This document shows, piece by piece, positions 50,921-63,169 of a DNA stretch of 64,000 bases. The stretch lies in contig CM038716.1 in assembly GCA_021613375.1 (NCBI GenBank), positions 1,916,684 through 1,980,683 on the forward strand, written 5' to 3'. The notes below the pieces were generated by a model that saw only the letters and a program-made list of their open reading frames with translations, was not told where the DNA came from and did not search any database. The position numbers and the translations under genes are program-made. Source of the stretch: Megaleporinus macrocephalus. Its lineage: Eukaryota; Chordata; Actinopteri; Characiformes; Anostomidae. The first letter of the stretch is position 1. Each line of letters opens with the position of its first letter.

Positions 50921-51819
50921 TTTGGTGTTTATTTTATTTTTCACTAAATTTTTATTCTCACTACCCTGCCATCTAAGGATAGTCTACCTACTTGTTGCAT
51001 TGGATCTTTTTTAGCACCCCATATTCCTTTCTCCGTTATTGTAGCCTTTAAATGACAAATGTTGCTTTTATATCACATAAAAAGCACTACTGCATATCCT
51101 CAATGGAATTGCTGAAGGGTTGCGATGACCATTAATTGGATGATAATTCCAATGCAGAGAATGCATTCTATTTGTTTGCTTTACTCTACAGCATTAACAT
51201 CAAGGATTAATAATAGATTATTCTCTATATCATGAGCAGCAAAAGAGCAAGAACACCTCCACCACTTCACTACAACAATAATATTACAAACACCTCTATT
51301 TATAGAGCACCTTTTATTGACACAATAAATCTCAGTAAACCGGTGAAACTAATGCTGTCTCTGGCTGTGAAATCTTTTACTTTCGTACTTCTGCACCGAG
51401 CACTGAGACAACAGCATTTTTTTTCAGCTTTATGTGTTGTGACAGTGTGCACTGCTTTAATGAATTCCATGAGCCATGTATGACATGGATGTTAAGGGAG
51501 GAGGTGAAAGAACCAGCTGCCAGCAGTCACTCACACATTATCATATAATGTCCTTGTTTTCTTATGCTGACTGACAGCTATGTGTGGTTCAGGGCCCTGT
51601 CTGTCAGATTCCGGTCCCGATTAAAATTAATTGAGTCATTGAAAATGGGTGTGTGTACTGCACTAAGAGAACGTATGTCAATGATGTTTGCATGCATGCA
51701 AGTCTGACACGGTATGCTTGCTCAGAGGAGTTTTATTTTGATAACTCTGACCTGTTATCTAAGAGAATCACATGAGCCACCCACATCTGAAAATGTTGCA
51801 AGCAGCTGGATGAAGCCTC

Positions 51820-52380
51820 AATGCTTCGATGTTCTGGCCGTCTAATGCTCAGCACACACTGAAATTGTCCTAGTCGCCTCACGGCACACCTACAATACAC
51901 TGTAAAAGCCTAAAGGGATCTCATATGTTTTGTTTTCTTTATTGTTATTATTGTGCTGGTGAAGATCCATGCTGACACTGCAACGAGTGTCCACTTTAGG
52001 CCTCACGGCAGCTCAGCCTTTTTGCCGACTACAGCCCAGCATCCCCCTGGGTTACGAGAGAGCTTCTTATGATAAGTGGGGGCAGGCATGCAGGCCGCCG
52101 GCCCTGTAGGGCTCCATACGTGGGCTGAGGAGTAGAGACTGGAAGACGAGGGAGGAATGAATCAGTGTGCCTGACACTGAAATGTCAGAGCAACCTTGCT
52201 CCTGCTGTTAAGCAGCATCCCTCTCCATCAGCCTCCTTCTGCATGCTCCTCACACACGCCACAGAAATATATGTAAATCACATTAGCACTTTATGGGGGA
52301 AGCTAAATTAAAACTTTGCTTTTTGATTACTAGCAGAGTCAAATTACATTCATTTGCACCTAATTGAAAGTAATAATAGG
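51820..52380. promoter_or_regulatory. Candidate conserved non-coding element
   Basis: 560 bp of complex, unique-looking sequence. Motifs include an octamer-like ATGTAAAT at 52271-52278, GCTAAATTAAAAC, TTTTTGATTAC, and CACCTAATTGAAAG near 52358, which joins an E-box-like CACCT to a TAATTG homeodomain core. The middle part (about 52020-52130) is GC-richer (GCAGGCCGCCGGCCC). This is the strongest enhancer-like block in the window by eye. Confidence 0.35.
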
Positions 52381-53127
52381 TGCACATTAGGCTGTTCTCC
52401 AGCAAATCATCTTGTATTGTTCATCTGCAGTCTGGATGAAGTGAAGCGTGTATGTGCTGGATCTCAGGAAGAGGTGAGAGATTGGGCAAGTGTGTGCATG
52501 TGTGTGTGTGTATGCATTTTGGATGAAATGTTCAAAGTGGTGGGTTATTTTGAGATATTGCAATGTTGTGCTAGAACAGATGCCAAGTACAATCAGCTGT
52601 ATACCAGAAACATCGTCGGAATGTATTTATTTGACAAAGTAACTTCTGTAAGGCACCCAGGGCTCCTGCTAGCCTTAGCTACCTACCCCAATACCTACTA
52701 ACACTGTTACTGTTTGGATGTTATTCGAACTAGGCCTGGCTTTAACCAAAATGCTGACCTTGGTGTTGCCAATGCAAGTGTGTTTTTCGAAACTATGTTG
52801 TTGACAGGATAGAACTTATGCCAGGTGTCTTCCTAGCTCAGTGATTATACTGTTTTGCTTGAATATGTAATGTATGGATTGGCCCAAATGGTGGAATAAT
52901 AGAATGGCAGAATGTAGGTGCATTTACTTAGTTACATGTAATTAATTACTGATTTTGATAAATGTGTACGTCTCTAGGTATTTCCAAATGACAGCACTTT
53001 CACTTAGATGAAAGTATGTTTCTGAGGAAAGTATTCAACACTAAGTCATAAAAATAAGGTAATTTGGGGTAAAATAAGCTACATTAGATTCTTTAAAATC
53101 TTTAGATCTTTAAAAAAATAAAACAAA

Positions 53128-53130
<3 letters not shown>

Positions 53131-53196
<66 letters not shown>
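53131..53196. repeat. (AT)n microsatellite
   Basis: About 32 uninterrupted AT dinucleotides. Confidence 0.96.
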
Positions 53197-53198
<2 letters not shown>

Positions 53199-53993
53199 AA
53201 TATATTTTACATATAAGACACACTTTTAAAAAAATACATTTTTATTCAATATCAATGGCCCAACATGCTTCACCTACCAAGACATGAAAGGACAATTTGA
53301 TGCTCACTGTATAAACTGATGTGAGTCAGCTTCTTAGAAATGTAATATCACTTTTTCTTGCTGAATGAACTGTCTGTCTTTCAGTCATTAGTTGTACATG
53401 AGTTTTTTCATTCCCTACTATTGTTTTATTTCATTCAGAAATATTTTTTTCTCTCTGATGTTTAAACAGCTGAACATTTCTTTTGTTCTTTAGTGGTCCA
53501 CTTTAGTGTCTCTCTCTCATTCTTTGTCCCTCTGTCCAGTTTCCAGGACAACTTGCAGTCCTGGTTGTAATGCCTGTCAAATCTGTTCCGTGTTTTTTCG
53601 CTGTATGCTATGAGATTAAGTACTAATTTTAAAATGAGCATTACTTTAGGCCCATTCATTTCAAGGTGACTTTGTTTTAAGTAACAGCAATTATACTTTA
53701 TTACTATGAACTAATTTCCACTTAAATTATAGTGATTTATTCTTTTGCTCCTTTGTTTTTTCAGTATGCTAATATAAAAAATGGAAAAAAAGAGATAATA
53801 TTCTGTTTATTTAACGTATTATATACTGTAGCAAGTCTGATCTTAAGTATTTAAAATTTCACTTTCTTCTCATATTCAGTGCTTAATTCCTATATTTCAG
53901 CGAATCTCTTTTAAAGTGTATGATAGGCAGAACAAAGTAATACACATATGCATATATGTGTAGCACGATACACAACTTATGTATATGCATAAG

Positions 53994-54715
53994 ACATTCT
54001 AACTGTCTGGTACGGCAGCTGCACTGCCTGCGACCGCAAGGCCCTAAAAGGAGTGGTGAGGACAGCAGAATACATCATAGGCAACAAACTACCAGCCTTA
54101 CAGGACAACTACCAGTCCCGGTGCCTGAGGAAAATCCAGAAGATCAGGTCAGACAGCGGTCACCCAGCACACGACCTGTTCACTTTACTGCCATCAGGCA
54201 GGAGATTCCGCAGCATCCAGGCCAGAACAACCCGCCTACTGAACAGCTTCTACCCACAGGCTGTCAGACTTCTGAACAAACTGTGAGGCTGAAAGACCCC
54301 AGTACCGTTCACTCAACCACTGCTACATTGTTCACTTTATATTATTTATTCTGATATCGCTGCTATGGACAATATCACTAAGTCACTTTAAATAGATGTA
54401 TCTTCTTAGAACCTGCCTATGCAAAAATTTTTCACATATGTCCTCCTGTATATCTTATGTATATATCTTGTGTATGTTTTGTATAGTCCTTTAAATATTT
54501 CAGGTATAACTATATGTATATTTTCTAGCTTATTTTTACTTTAATATTGTCTATTTATTGTATGTTTGCACTGTTTTACATTTATAATGCTGCCCTGCTG
54601 TAGAGTTTTTATCTGAGCCTCACCCCAAGCATTTCAATGCATGTTATGTCCTACATGATGTTCCTCCTCTACAAGTGCACTGTATGAAAATTATGCAGTT
54701 TTTAAAATGAATAAA
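53994..54715 (+). mobile_element. 5'-truncated L2-type LINE (ORF2 C-terminus and 3' UTR)
   Basis: A plus-strand frame starting near 53995 and ending at the stop 54284-54286 encodes the last 95 or so residues of a LINE reverse-transcriptase protein: TVWYGSCTACDRKALKGVVR, then LPALQDNYQSRCLRK, GHPAHDLFTLLPSGRRFRS and LNSFYPQAVRLLN. These are hallmark motifs of the C-terminal end of fish L2/CR1-clade ORF2. About 430 bp of AT-rich 3' UTR follows. The abrupt start is the 5' truncation expected of target-primed reverse transcription. This tail has no internal stop, so it is relatively recent, but it cannot function alone. Confidence 0.85.
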
Positions 54716-54727
54716 TTAAGTAACCTA

Positions 54728-55383
54728 GGCTATGTTCACATTACAAGCCTTATTAATCAATTCTGATTTTTTGCTAATATCGGATTTGACAAATCTTGAC
54801 AAATCTTGACACATTTATAAATGTAAGTGACCTAAAAGTGAGTGGTCACCAACAATATAAACTCTTACATATTTGTAAGATGACTCATTAAATTAAAATG
54901 ATGAAACTGATGCCTTAGCAGCTCATGCCTTAGCAGTGTACACTGCACAGCATTTAGCTCAGGAGGACAGCAAACAACTGTCGGCTATAAATGTTCATGT
55001 CTAGAAGGTGAAACAAAGCAAGCCAACTTGCTGTTGCTGGTTTCCCAAATATCAAGCATATCCTTCCACTGGCTGTTGTCACTGCTGATCCTCTCCTCCA
55101 CTGTTGTGTTGCTGTGCTGCTTGTGCTAGCTGATGAGGACAGCACAAAGCACACGCGTACAAGCAACAAAACAAAAGAAATCTGATCTGAACGTTCACAT
55201 TCATGTTGCATGCTCACAAATCGGATACGTTTTCAATCTAGGCCAACATTTAAAAGTAACTCAAATCTAATTTGAAAAGATTGGTTTTGATGGGGCCACA
55301 CAGACCCGATAAAAATCAGATCTGAGTCACATTAAGGGAAAAAAAATTGATTGACACTTCAGCTTGGTAATGTGAACGTAGCC
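54728..55383. mobile_element. MITE, probably hAT-type
   Basis: Left end GGCTATGTTCACATTACAAG and right end AATGTGAACGTAGCCC are inverted repeats. Inside both ends are ATCAATTCTGATTTTT and AAAAATCAGATCTGAGTC, also in inverted arrangement. About 655 bp, no transposase. The target duplication is unclear, so the hAT assignment rests on my recollection of this fish repeat type. Confidence 0.65.
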
Positions 55384-57387
55384 CTAATTAATGTGAGGGG
55401 TTGAATTGATTGAACTTGAAATATTACGTTTACATTTTAATACAGTGTGTCTTATTTTTGTTGACTTATTATTTGAAGTTAACATTGCAGGTTAACTGAG
55501 TTTTTTATTTTTTTTACAACCCATTCTGGATCTCGTGCAGAAAACATAAAGACAATAAACTGTTCCTAAATATGTTTTTTTCTGAAATAAGGCTCAGATA
55601 CTCCATCACTGGCTAATCTTCATATTATTTACTTTACCATCTTCTTATTTAATTAAACAGGCTTATCAAGCAGCATTTGCCCTCGTAGTTCTGAAATTGC
55701 TGCCATATTGAGGCCACTCAGACCAAACATGCACGGCTTATCTAATAAGCAGCACCAGCTGCCAATGTTGCCTATATCGCTGGCTTCTCTGGACCAAATC
55801 CTGACCATATGATACCACTCATGATTGAAGAGATCATATTTCACCTTCTACAGCAAGAATCCAGAATAACACTTTGTCTAGTGAGTAGCGTAATGGAGTC
55901 TGTAATATGGCTAGGATTAAATGTGTTATCCTTATTTTCAATAGAGGATTTGGTGTGCATTTAGGAGTTTGATGCTTCGATCCTTGTTCCAGGCCAGGAC
56001 TCAGCTCAAGTAATTGTTTATATACTTCCATTTTGCTGTGCACAGCAATAGATAGGCATGCCTTATGGAACAATACAAGAGATATCCTTTCCAGTAGCTG
56101 CGAACGACAGTTGTTTTGTAGGATGTTTGTTAAGCATGATGTGTCTCCCGCTGAGAGCTTGTAAATCAGAAAGCCACTTTTACCTCAGGCTGCTTTGCAT
56201 AAATTGTTCTAGAACATCTACTGCATCTATTACCTCCCTCTTCGGTAGGTGATAAAACGTATCCGCTGTGTTCTGCAGTTTGTACGTATCCAAAATCACA
56301 AATTCTATACCGTATCACTGTATATGCCCCAAAGAGCAGACTCATTGTTCACAGCCTGATCGCCTTTTAGACTTTACCTCTAAAGATGCTGACACCCCCC
56401 CCCAGCATTGGTTGCTTAGAGCAGTTGTGCAGTGAGGAGGAAAGTTCGCTGTGATGGAGGTTGGGTAATGATCAGTGTGTTTCTTATTAAGGTTGAGTAT
56501 GTTCACAGTAGCTGAAGGCCATCTTGACCAGCTTTTATTCCGCCTCCTTTTCCTGCCTACGCGCAGGAAACTGTGAATAGGGAGGCAGCTCAAAAGAGAA
56601 GCAATTTGCTTTCACAGACTTTTTATTTTCTCTTGTGTAAAAAAAAAAGACTCACTTTGTTGCAGACTCCTTTCTGCATGCCTTCCAGTGTACAGGAAGA
56701 TTTCCAAGTATGGTACGAGAGAGATAGAGAGAGGGAGAGAAAAAGGGAAAGGAAGAGAGAGAGAGACAACGCAAGAGGGAGCTTCCGAGGACCCTTGGGT
56801 TTCTCTTCACCACCTACCCAAGGCATGCAACATGTGACTGGAGGTGAGAATACGCATACACATGGAGAAACGAGGAAAAGAAATAAGTGAGAATGTCTGT
56901 GAGGGAACACAATATAGACAGAGCATCTGATAGAAAAGGGAAACGGACAGCTGCTGTCTTTACAATGTTCCAAAGGCCTATCTACACCTTTCGTTAAAAT
57001 CTATCTTCTTTGATGTGCTCACAGTGATGGCTGCCAAGGCACATGGTATCTACCTATACTCAGGTTAGGTTATAGTCAGGAATATCAAGTCAGGAATATC
57101 TAAATTTGTGAAACTCATCCTGACAACCCATTGGGATTGCAGAAATGCTTTGATTCTATTTACAGTAAAGACTGTCCATCTGGATTGGATGAAAATTATA
57201 TTATCTGATTCGATCATATTTCCATCAAATATCTTACCTGATTTGTCTTTATAAGACTGCTGGGCTGCAGTAGCCAGATGCAGGCCCCAATTTGTTTCTA
57301 AAAACTTTTTGTGTATGTGGAAATGCTTGTGTCATTCTAGGATGTGGCCTTTACCTTTGTTGTCTCTGCAATATTTCTAGATTTATC
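55384..57387. other. Gene-free sequence
   Basis: Contains a C-run (56394-56403) and a purine-rich (GAGA)-type tract (56718-56767). No gene recognised. Confidence 0.55.
56718..56767. repeat. GA-rich purine tract
   Basis: Imperfect GAGA/GGGAAAGG purine-only stretch of about 50 bp. Confidence 0.85.
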
Positions 57388-57875
57388 TACAACCCTGTTT
57401 CCAAAAATGTTCTGCAAAATATAAATAAAAACAGAATGCAATGATTTGCAAATCATTTTAATCCTAAATTAAATCAATAAATATTATATTGACAACATAT
57501 CAGATGCTGAAACAGAGAAATATTATTGTTCTGTAAGAAATACATTTGTTTCCATTTTGAATTTGATGCCAGCAACCCGTTTCAAAAATAGCATCCCAGA
57601 GAGTTCTTGAGAAGTAAAGCTGGGGACGAGTTAATCCATTCAAGAATAACGCTTTAATGTAAATTAGCAAAGAACTTGATGATTTCATTATCAACAGTAC
57701 ATATGTAAAACAAGTGTCAGAGAATCTGGAGAAATCTCTATATGGAAGGGACAAGGCCCAAAACCGGTATTGGATGGTCTTTAGGCTTAGGAACATTTTT
57801 GAAAACCATTGCCTGTAAAACACAGCTCGTCGCTGCATCCACAAATGCAGGTTAAACCTATATTATGTGTAGCCT
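57388..57875 (+). mobile_element. 3'-truncated Tc1/mariner-like element
   Basis: Begins CTACAACCCTGTTTCCAAAA, the terminal inverted repeat of the same Tc1 family as the element at 4062-5187, followed by the family's leader (AAATAAAAACAGAATGCAAT). A decayed N-terminal transposase region follows (GAATCTGGAGAAATCTCT at 57723-57740; ACAGCTCGTCGCTGCATCCA at 57821-57840). The similarity stops near 57875, so the DDE domain and the right terminus are missing. Confidence 0.8.
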
Positions 57876-57929
57876 GGTTAAAAAAAATGAGAACAATCAC
57901 TTTTGTAGTTCATAGAAATGTGAATGTTA

Positions 57930-58570
57930 GGGTGCGTCTGAAATTGCGTACTTCCATACTGAACAATACCCAAAAGCAGTGCACAAGTGTGACTAGGGTG
58001 TCCGAATACGTATTGCTCGGCGAGTAGTACACGAAAAATCCCCGGATGACGTACTGCACCGGCAGACATTTTTAAGTATGCAGCCCCAGCACACTGTCCT
58101 ATCCCAGGATTCCATCAGAGCCGCGGAGGAATTCAAAGCGGAGGAAAAAGCGCGATGAAACGCGGTACACCGGCTGTGTGTACGTAGCTACGGCTAGTAA
58201 ACTTCCGCTACAGGAGTTAGCCCTGCTTCTGAGGTAAACAATGATTACATTCCTCCTGTTTCGTCTCTTCTCCGAGCTACAGTTAGGCACCGTGTGAGTA
58301 GATATTTAGACAAACACGCAGAACGGTGTCTCAAACAGTCTCTAAATCCGTCAGTAAACGGGGCTTTTAAATAAATACCGGGACCTTTACCGTGATGGTC
58401 TGACGTCTTGCGTCACAGGACGTTGGTAAGATGGCGGACGTAGTGCGTCCGAGGTTGCGTGGATACTGCACACTCGCACACTGAAAGAGCGTACTGCTTT
58501 ACCGGACAGGCAGAGTGCTCTAGCTCCAACTGAGTACGTACTGATCTAGTACGCGATTTCAGACGCATCC
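57930..58570 (+). mobile_element. Harbinger-like MITE, young copy
   Basis: 641-bp element with 23-bp terminal inverted repeats: left GGGTGCGTCTGAAATTGCG, right the complement of GGATGCGTCTGAAATCGCG; about 21 of 23 positions match. Both ends are flanked by TTA (57927-57929 and 58571-58573), the 3-bp target duplication typical of PIF/Harbinger elements. CpG-rich, with no transposase frame, hence non-autonomous. The retained CpGs and intact ends suggest recent insertion compared with the copy at 33607-34166. Confidence 0.85.
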
Positions 58571-58734
58571 TTAGTTTTTGTAAAATAGGTTCCTATCTCT
58601 TTAAGAACAGAATGCCTTGTAAAGTTAGGTTTCAAAATACAAGTGGAACATGTGCTTTGTGTCAGTAGGTTACATTTACTCCTAGATAATTGGCTAAAAT
58701 TCTGTATCTGGCCTATAGCGATAATCTAGGGTTG

Positions 58735-58956
58735 GGGCTAAATAAAAAAAAGAAGGAGGAGCGGTAGAGCGGAGAGACGAGAGAGAGTAACGGGGAGCAG
58801 AGAGAAGAGTGCAGCAGCAGAGGAGAGTGTGAGAGAGTTCGGCAGCGTGTGACTGAAAATAAAAAGTTACTAGAATGTTTTAGCGCTCAGTAAACAACTG
58901 AACGTTGGATAACTTTGGGTGGAAACCACAGTGAATTAACTTTGCTGTGTGTAAGT
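58735..58956 (+). promoter_or_regulatory. Promoter- or LTR-like block of unknown origin
   Basis: A TATA-like GCTAAATAAAAAAAAG (near 58738) is followed by a purine-rich leader-like stretch (GGAGGAGCGGTAGAGCGGAG and similar) and a perfect GTAAGT donor at 58951-58956. The following 200 bp are relatively CpG-rich (GCACCGGGCGCCGAAAG). The arrangement suits a non-coding first exon on the plus strand, or an LTR with its leader. It is not part of the retroviral fragment at 62-64 kb, which reads the other way. Confidence 0.3.
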
Positions 58957-59199
58957 GCTTGACTCTTGCTAAAATGGCTCTGTTAGCTTTGTTAGCTGTA
59001 GCTGTTTGCTGCACCGGGCGCCGAAAGCCTGCTCATTCGTAACTCCTGGAGGGGCGTTAACCAGACAGCGTTCTGAACTGCCGCGTTGTTCAGAATTCCT
59101 CTGACTTCGAGGGAGGACTCTTTCTGCTCGCTCGCTGCGTTGGTGACTGAAAAGTTTTCTGTGTTACAAGGGTGTTGTTTCACTTTCATATTGAACTGT

Positions 59200-62000
59200 T
59201 AAAATCTTGCTCTCAATATTTAAATATTGAGTTTATATTAGTAGTAAGTACTAAATATCGTTGAAGTGTTGAAATTGTTGAACTGCTCGAGGGAATAACA
59301 TTGATTGATTTGTGTGTGTAGGGTATTACCTGAAACCAGGGTATTTATAATTGTCTTTGGTGGTATACACTTTTGTTCATTTTACTTATTTTGATATCAA
59401 GCGAAGGACAATACTATTTCCCTACCGCCTATTATTAGGTTCCATTAAATATTCTTTAGCAACGGTTCAATTATTTTTGCGTTTTTCCTCTTTGATAAAT
59501 TATTAGGTTTAAAATGTAGATAAGAAAATTTCTCCAGAAATTAAGTTTTAGTGTTCTAAGCTAATGATGTTTCAAAAGCATATTAGTACATTTAATTTTT
59601 AGTTTTTTCTCTTATTAACTTTAGCACTTCACATCTTGGCTGTGAGTCTTATAGCTTTATTGCTACATGTTTACAGTTGTTGAATTAGCCTCTGCATTTT
59701 CTCATGTTTTTTAGGACTTATAATGAGAGCTTAATGCTGTTTACACTGATTTTTTTATTATTTATCCAGTCATATGTGACTTTGAAATGCTTTTATGGTG
59801 TTGTGTTCAGCAAATCACTATATTTACTGGATTTTTAATTGCTTCACTGTAATATTGATTAGCACACAGCATACCATAATCTTCTAAGAGGGCTATCATT
59901 TATATTACTACTTTTATTTAATTATTTTCATGTCTTAGACAGTTTGGTCAGACAGGGAAGATGGACACCCTTGTAGCAAGTAGACTACAATTTACTGTTT
60001 CATTCACTCTATTAGTTACTTAATCACCTGTAGTCAGATTCAAGAGTTATGATCGAGGAGCTGTGAAACATAAAAAAAGAAAATAAATAAGCAACATGCA
60101 TGTTCACATTGTTATTGTTTTTTAAACAAAGTGCCCAGATGTTGCTGTTGTTTGAATCCGTGACATGTTGCTCATTTTCTATTAGAACCAAAGCATTTAC
60201 CAATTAAAGGAATGCAATATAACTCTTCATGAAGGAGTTTAAAAAAATGCCATGGCCTGTCATCATTGTTTTGTTGTACAAGAAAATATCTGATACAGCC
60301 AAGGCAAAGTGGCATGCCAATCTCAAATATGGATTGATCACAGTTGTTTGTTTTTGTGATTAAGTGACACCATTAAATGGGCTTGACAGCATCATCGTGC
60401 ATTCTTCATCATACTACTCCCACAGGTTTTTTTGTTGCTGTCATTGCTGCCACTCGATTAGGAATATATATTTTTATTGCACTTTATATTGACAGCCAAG
60501 ACAGATTCTCCTTCACAAAGCACTGTTAATTAAACCATTTCTGTAAGGTTGACAAAATGAAAAACAAAGTGTTGTATTCAATTCAAGGCATTATGTCTAG
60601 AATTTTCACGCTGCACAATTCATGAATAAATTGAAAACAGAAAAAACAACTAGAACCAGTAAAGTAACCAAAGTAAACTTACCCTATGTAAGAATGTTTG
60701 TTTACTTATAGCTAGACTGACTGGTTCAGCAAATGGCTAACAGGTTACTACAATATTTTTTTCTGTGGAATATACTTTGTAATGGTACAGAATTTGCACT
60801 GTCAAAATGGTATTCAGAAACTGTGATTTTAATGCACATAATTGTGCAAACATAACAGAAAATGACTGTTCACCTCCATAGATGTGAGTATTTAAGCTAT
60901 CCTATTTTAAATAGAGATTGCTTTGGATCTGACATTTTTCTGCATCTATACAACAGAGCCTTTCCATTTTGGCAGAGTGTGTACTGTCTAACAGCTGTGA
61001 AAATACCCCCTACGGTGACTGTGACCTCCAGTATCACATGAATAAGAGGAGAATATGTGAGTTTCAAACTACTGTAAAAAAGAATTATCTGAAAATAGAA
61101 AATATTTAACATTTTGTAAAATATTAAAATTGTTGCAAGCTTATAATAGTACTTAAAAAATAAATTTAAGCATCAATTTGAATTATGTAACAATCTAACA
61201 ATTAATAAAAAAATCACATACTGTAATAATCTTATAGCAATCTTGGCTTGGGAAATATTGGATATATTCACAACATTTTACTTACTAAGACACTATTTTT
61301 AGCAGCGTGTCTGCACAGTGCCGGAAAATTCCTAGAGATGTTGAGTCTTTTATGAATATTGATTAATCCTAGTGATCAGAAGTCTAGCTTTTAAAACTAA
61401 TACCATACAAATATACAAACATGACATAAAGCAGGGGCTATTCCAGCTGCGAGCTAGATACAGTCCTAAAATTATGAACATGTGGCAGCCACATATTGTC
61501 ACCCCCGTGAATTCAGTTTTATCAGCAGCAGTAATTTTTTGTTCCTTACATACCTCATACATCTGTCTGCAATTATAATACTTTTAATTATTGCAGTATA
61601 AAGAGCGTGTGTGTGAGAGGGGACTGCTGTTGGCTGAAAGCATGATCATATGTAAATGTGTTAATGGTTGTGATATCACAACACTGATTAATTAAAATAG
61701 GCTGCTTTGCAGCTTAATTTCTACATATTGACCCCATGATATTTAAGGAGTAAAGGATTTTTCACATGAGCTTGTGAGTATCTGTGAGCTAACTTCCTTC
61801 AGACTGCCATAGTGCAGATTAAGCAGAGAATGGAACCAGTTTAGTCATTACTATGAATGCAAAACCACTCTGCTGGAAAAATGTATCAAAGTTTTCAGTC
61901 TGACATCTTTTACATATTTTCACAGGATGAGGAACACACTGGAAGAAGTAGCCACAGACCTTTTTTCCAGCTCTGACAGCTTACTTTTTATCTTCACTGT
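59200..62000. other. Gene-free AT-rich sequence
   Basis: No exon recognised. One candidate regulatory block at about 60300-60560 is listed separately. Confidence 0.55.
60300..60560. promoter_or_regulatory. Candidate conserved non-coding element
   Basis: Contains GTGATTAAGTGAC, GCTTGACAGC, ATTGACAGCC (TGACAG is a Meis/TGIF-type core) and CTGTTAATTAAACC (homeodomain core) in unique-looking sequence. Motif-based only. Confidence 0.28.
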
Positions 62001-62559
62001 CAGTCTTAAAGTCTTCCAAGCCTTTTGCTAACTCTATTGCTCTCTGTTTCTGGAATTGATATAGTGTCTAATTGTTTGAGATGCCATTTTTTTGCCTCTG
62101 GAATTTTGGCAATCTTTTTTTCATTTCCACACCTCTTCAAATCAAAATGTAGGTTATAGCCAGAGTTGTTTGAATCTCAGCAGAATCTCAGTCCAGTGCA
62201 TGCAAGGGAATGGAGTGGAAACAGTGAGGATGATGCCAAGAATGACTCCAAAGACAAACCTTGACTTGGTTCAGATGTTTGGCACGTTGTGCTGATTTTC
62301 CCAGAGGCATTCTGCTACTGCACAGTAACTGAATCTCTTTAGTCACAGCCCAGCCTGCTTTCCTAAATCCCCATTGGCTATAGAGTTCCCCCTCAGCAAG
62401 ATCAGATCAGGGTTACACAACAAGACTTTTGGCCAGAATCTATGATGACAACCACAAGTATGTGGACACCAAGCATTGTTTTATGACAGGGTTGCATAAA
62501 CTGACCACTTCTTCAACTCTACGGAGATTCTGTTCAGCTGTGTTTTTGGAGTTTTTGTT

Positions 62560-62725
62560 GCCTTTGGATAGATCACTGGGTGGTGGAATGTTGTGTTAAT
62601 GTGACATCTTGTAACATCTCCTTCCTGAGGCAGATAACTTTAAGAATTTTAGGAAGGCTATCTTTGTACCCTTACTTATGCAGGTAATCTAGAAAGACTT
62701 TGTTGTGCTCTTCAGCCTTAAAGGC
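62560..62725 (-). pseudogene. Reverse transcriptase fragment
   Basis: Minus-strand text EEHNKVFLDYLHK, a stop, then GYKDSLPK matches the region just after the YxDD catalytic motif of retroviral reverse transcriptases (helix, then GYK-S-K). The YxDD box itself is not visible. The single stop and loss of flanking sequence mark it as dead. Confidence 0.5.
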
Positions 62726-63169
62726 AACTTATACATTATTATTTTATTAAATTTTGTGACAAAAAAAGGGTAAGCTAATATTCTTGATCATCTAGCCAAA
62801 GATGACATTTAGATGTCATGTGCATGATGACAACCTAGCTTGACGGTATAGAATGTGGTAGATCTGCTGTCTGTAGTGTAAGTCAGTAATCAGTGGTACC
62901 AGGGTGATGTACAAGGCTGTTGGAGGTACTGAGACTAAAAGGTTTTTTAAAAAATTCCCCTAAATGGATGCTTGGCTGTAATACTGCTTTAAATCAATAC
63001 ACCAAATTGAGTTGTCTGCAATCAGTTTTGATAAGACATTTTACAGTCACATTCCCCTCGGGAATGCATTTAACTGTGCAAGGAAGCCACCGGGCCCAGG
63101 TTATTTGACTCACCCCAAATATTGATTTTCCAAATATCGACATGGGATCCTATGCAAACTTCAACAGGT

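Noticed and set aside
56573..56973. Open frames of 105 and 116 codons on opposite strands
   Set aside because: Much of each is low-complexity (Arg/Glu or Ser/Leu repeats) from the GA-rich tract.
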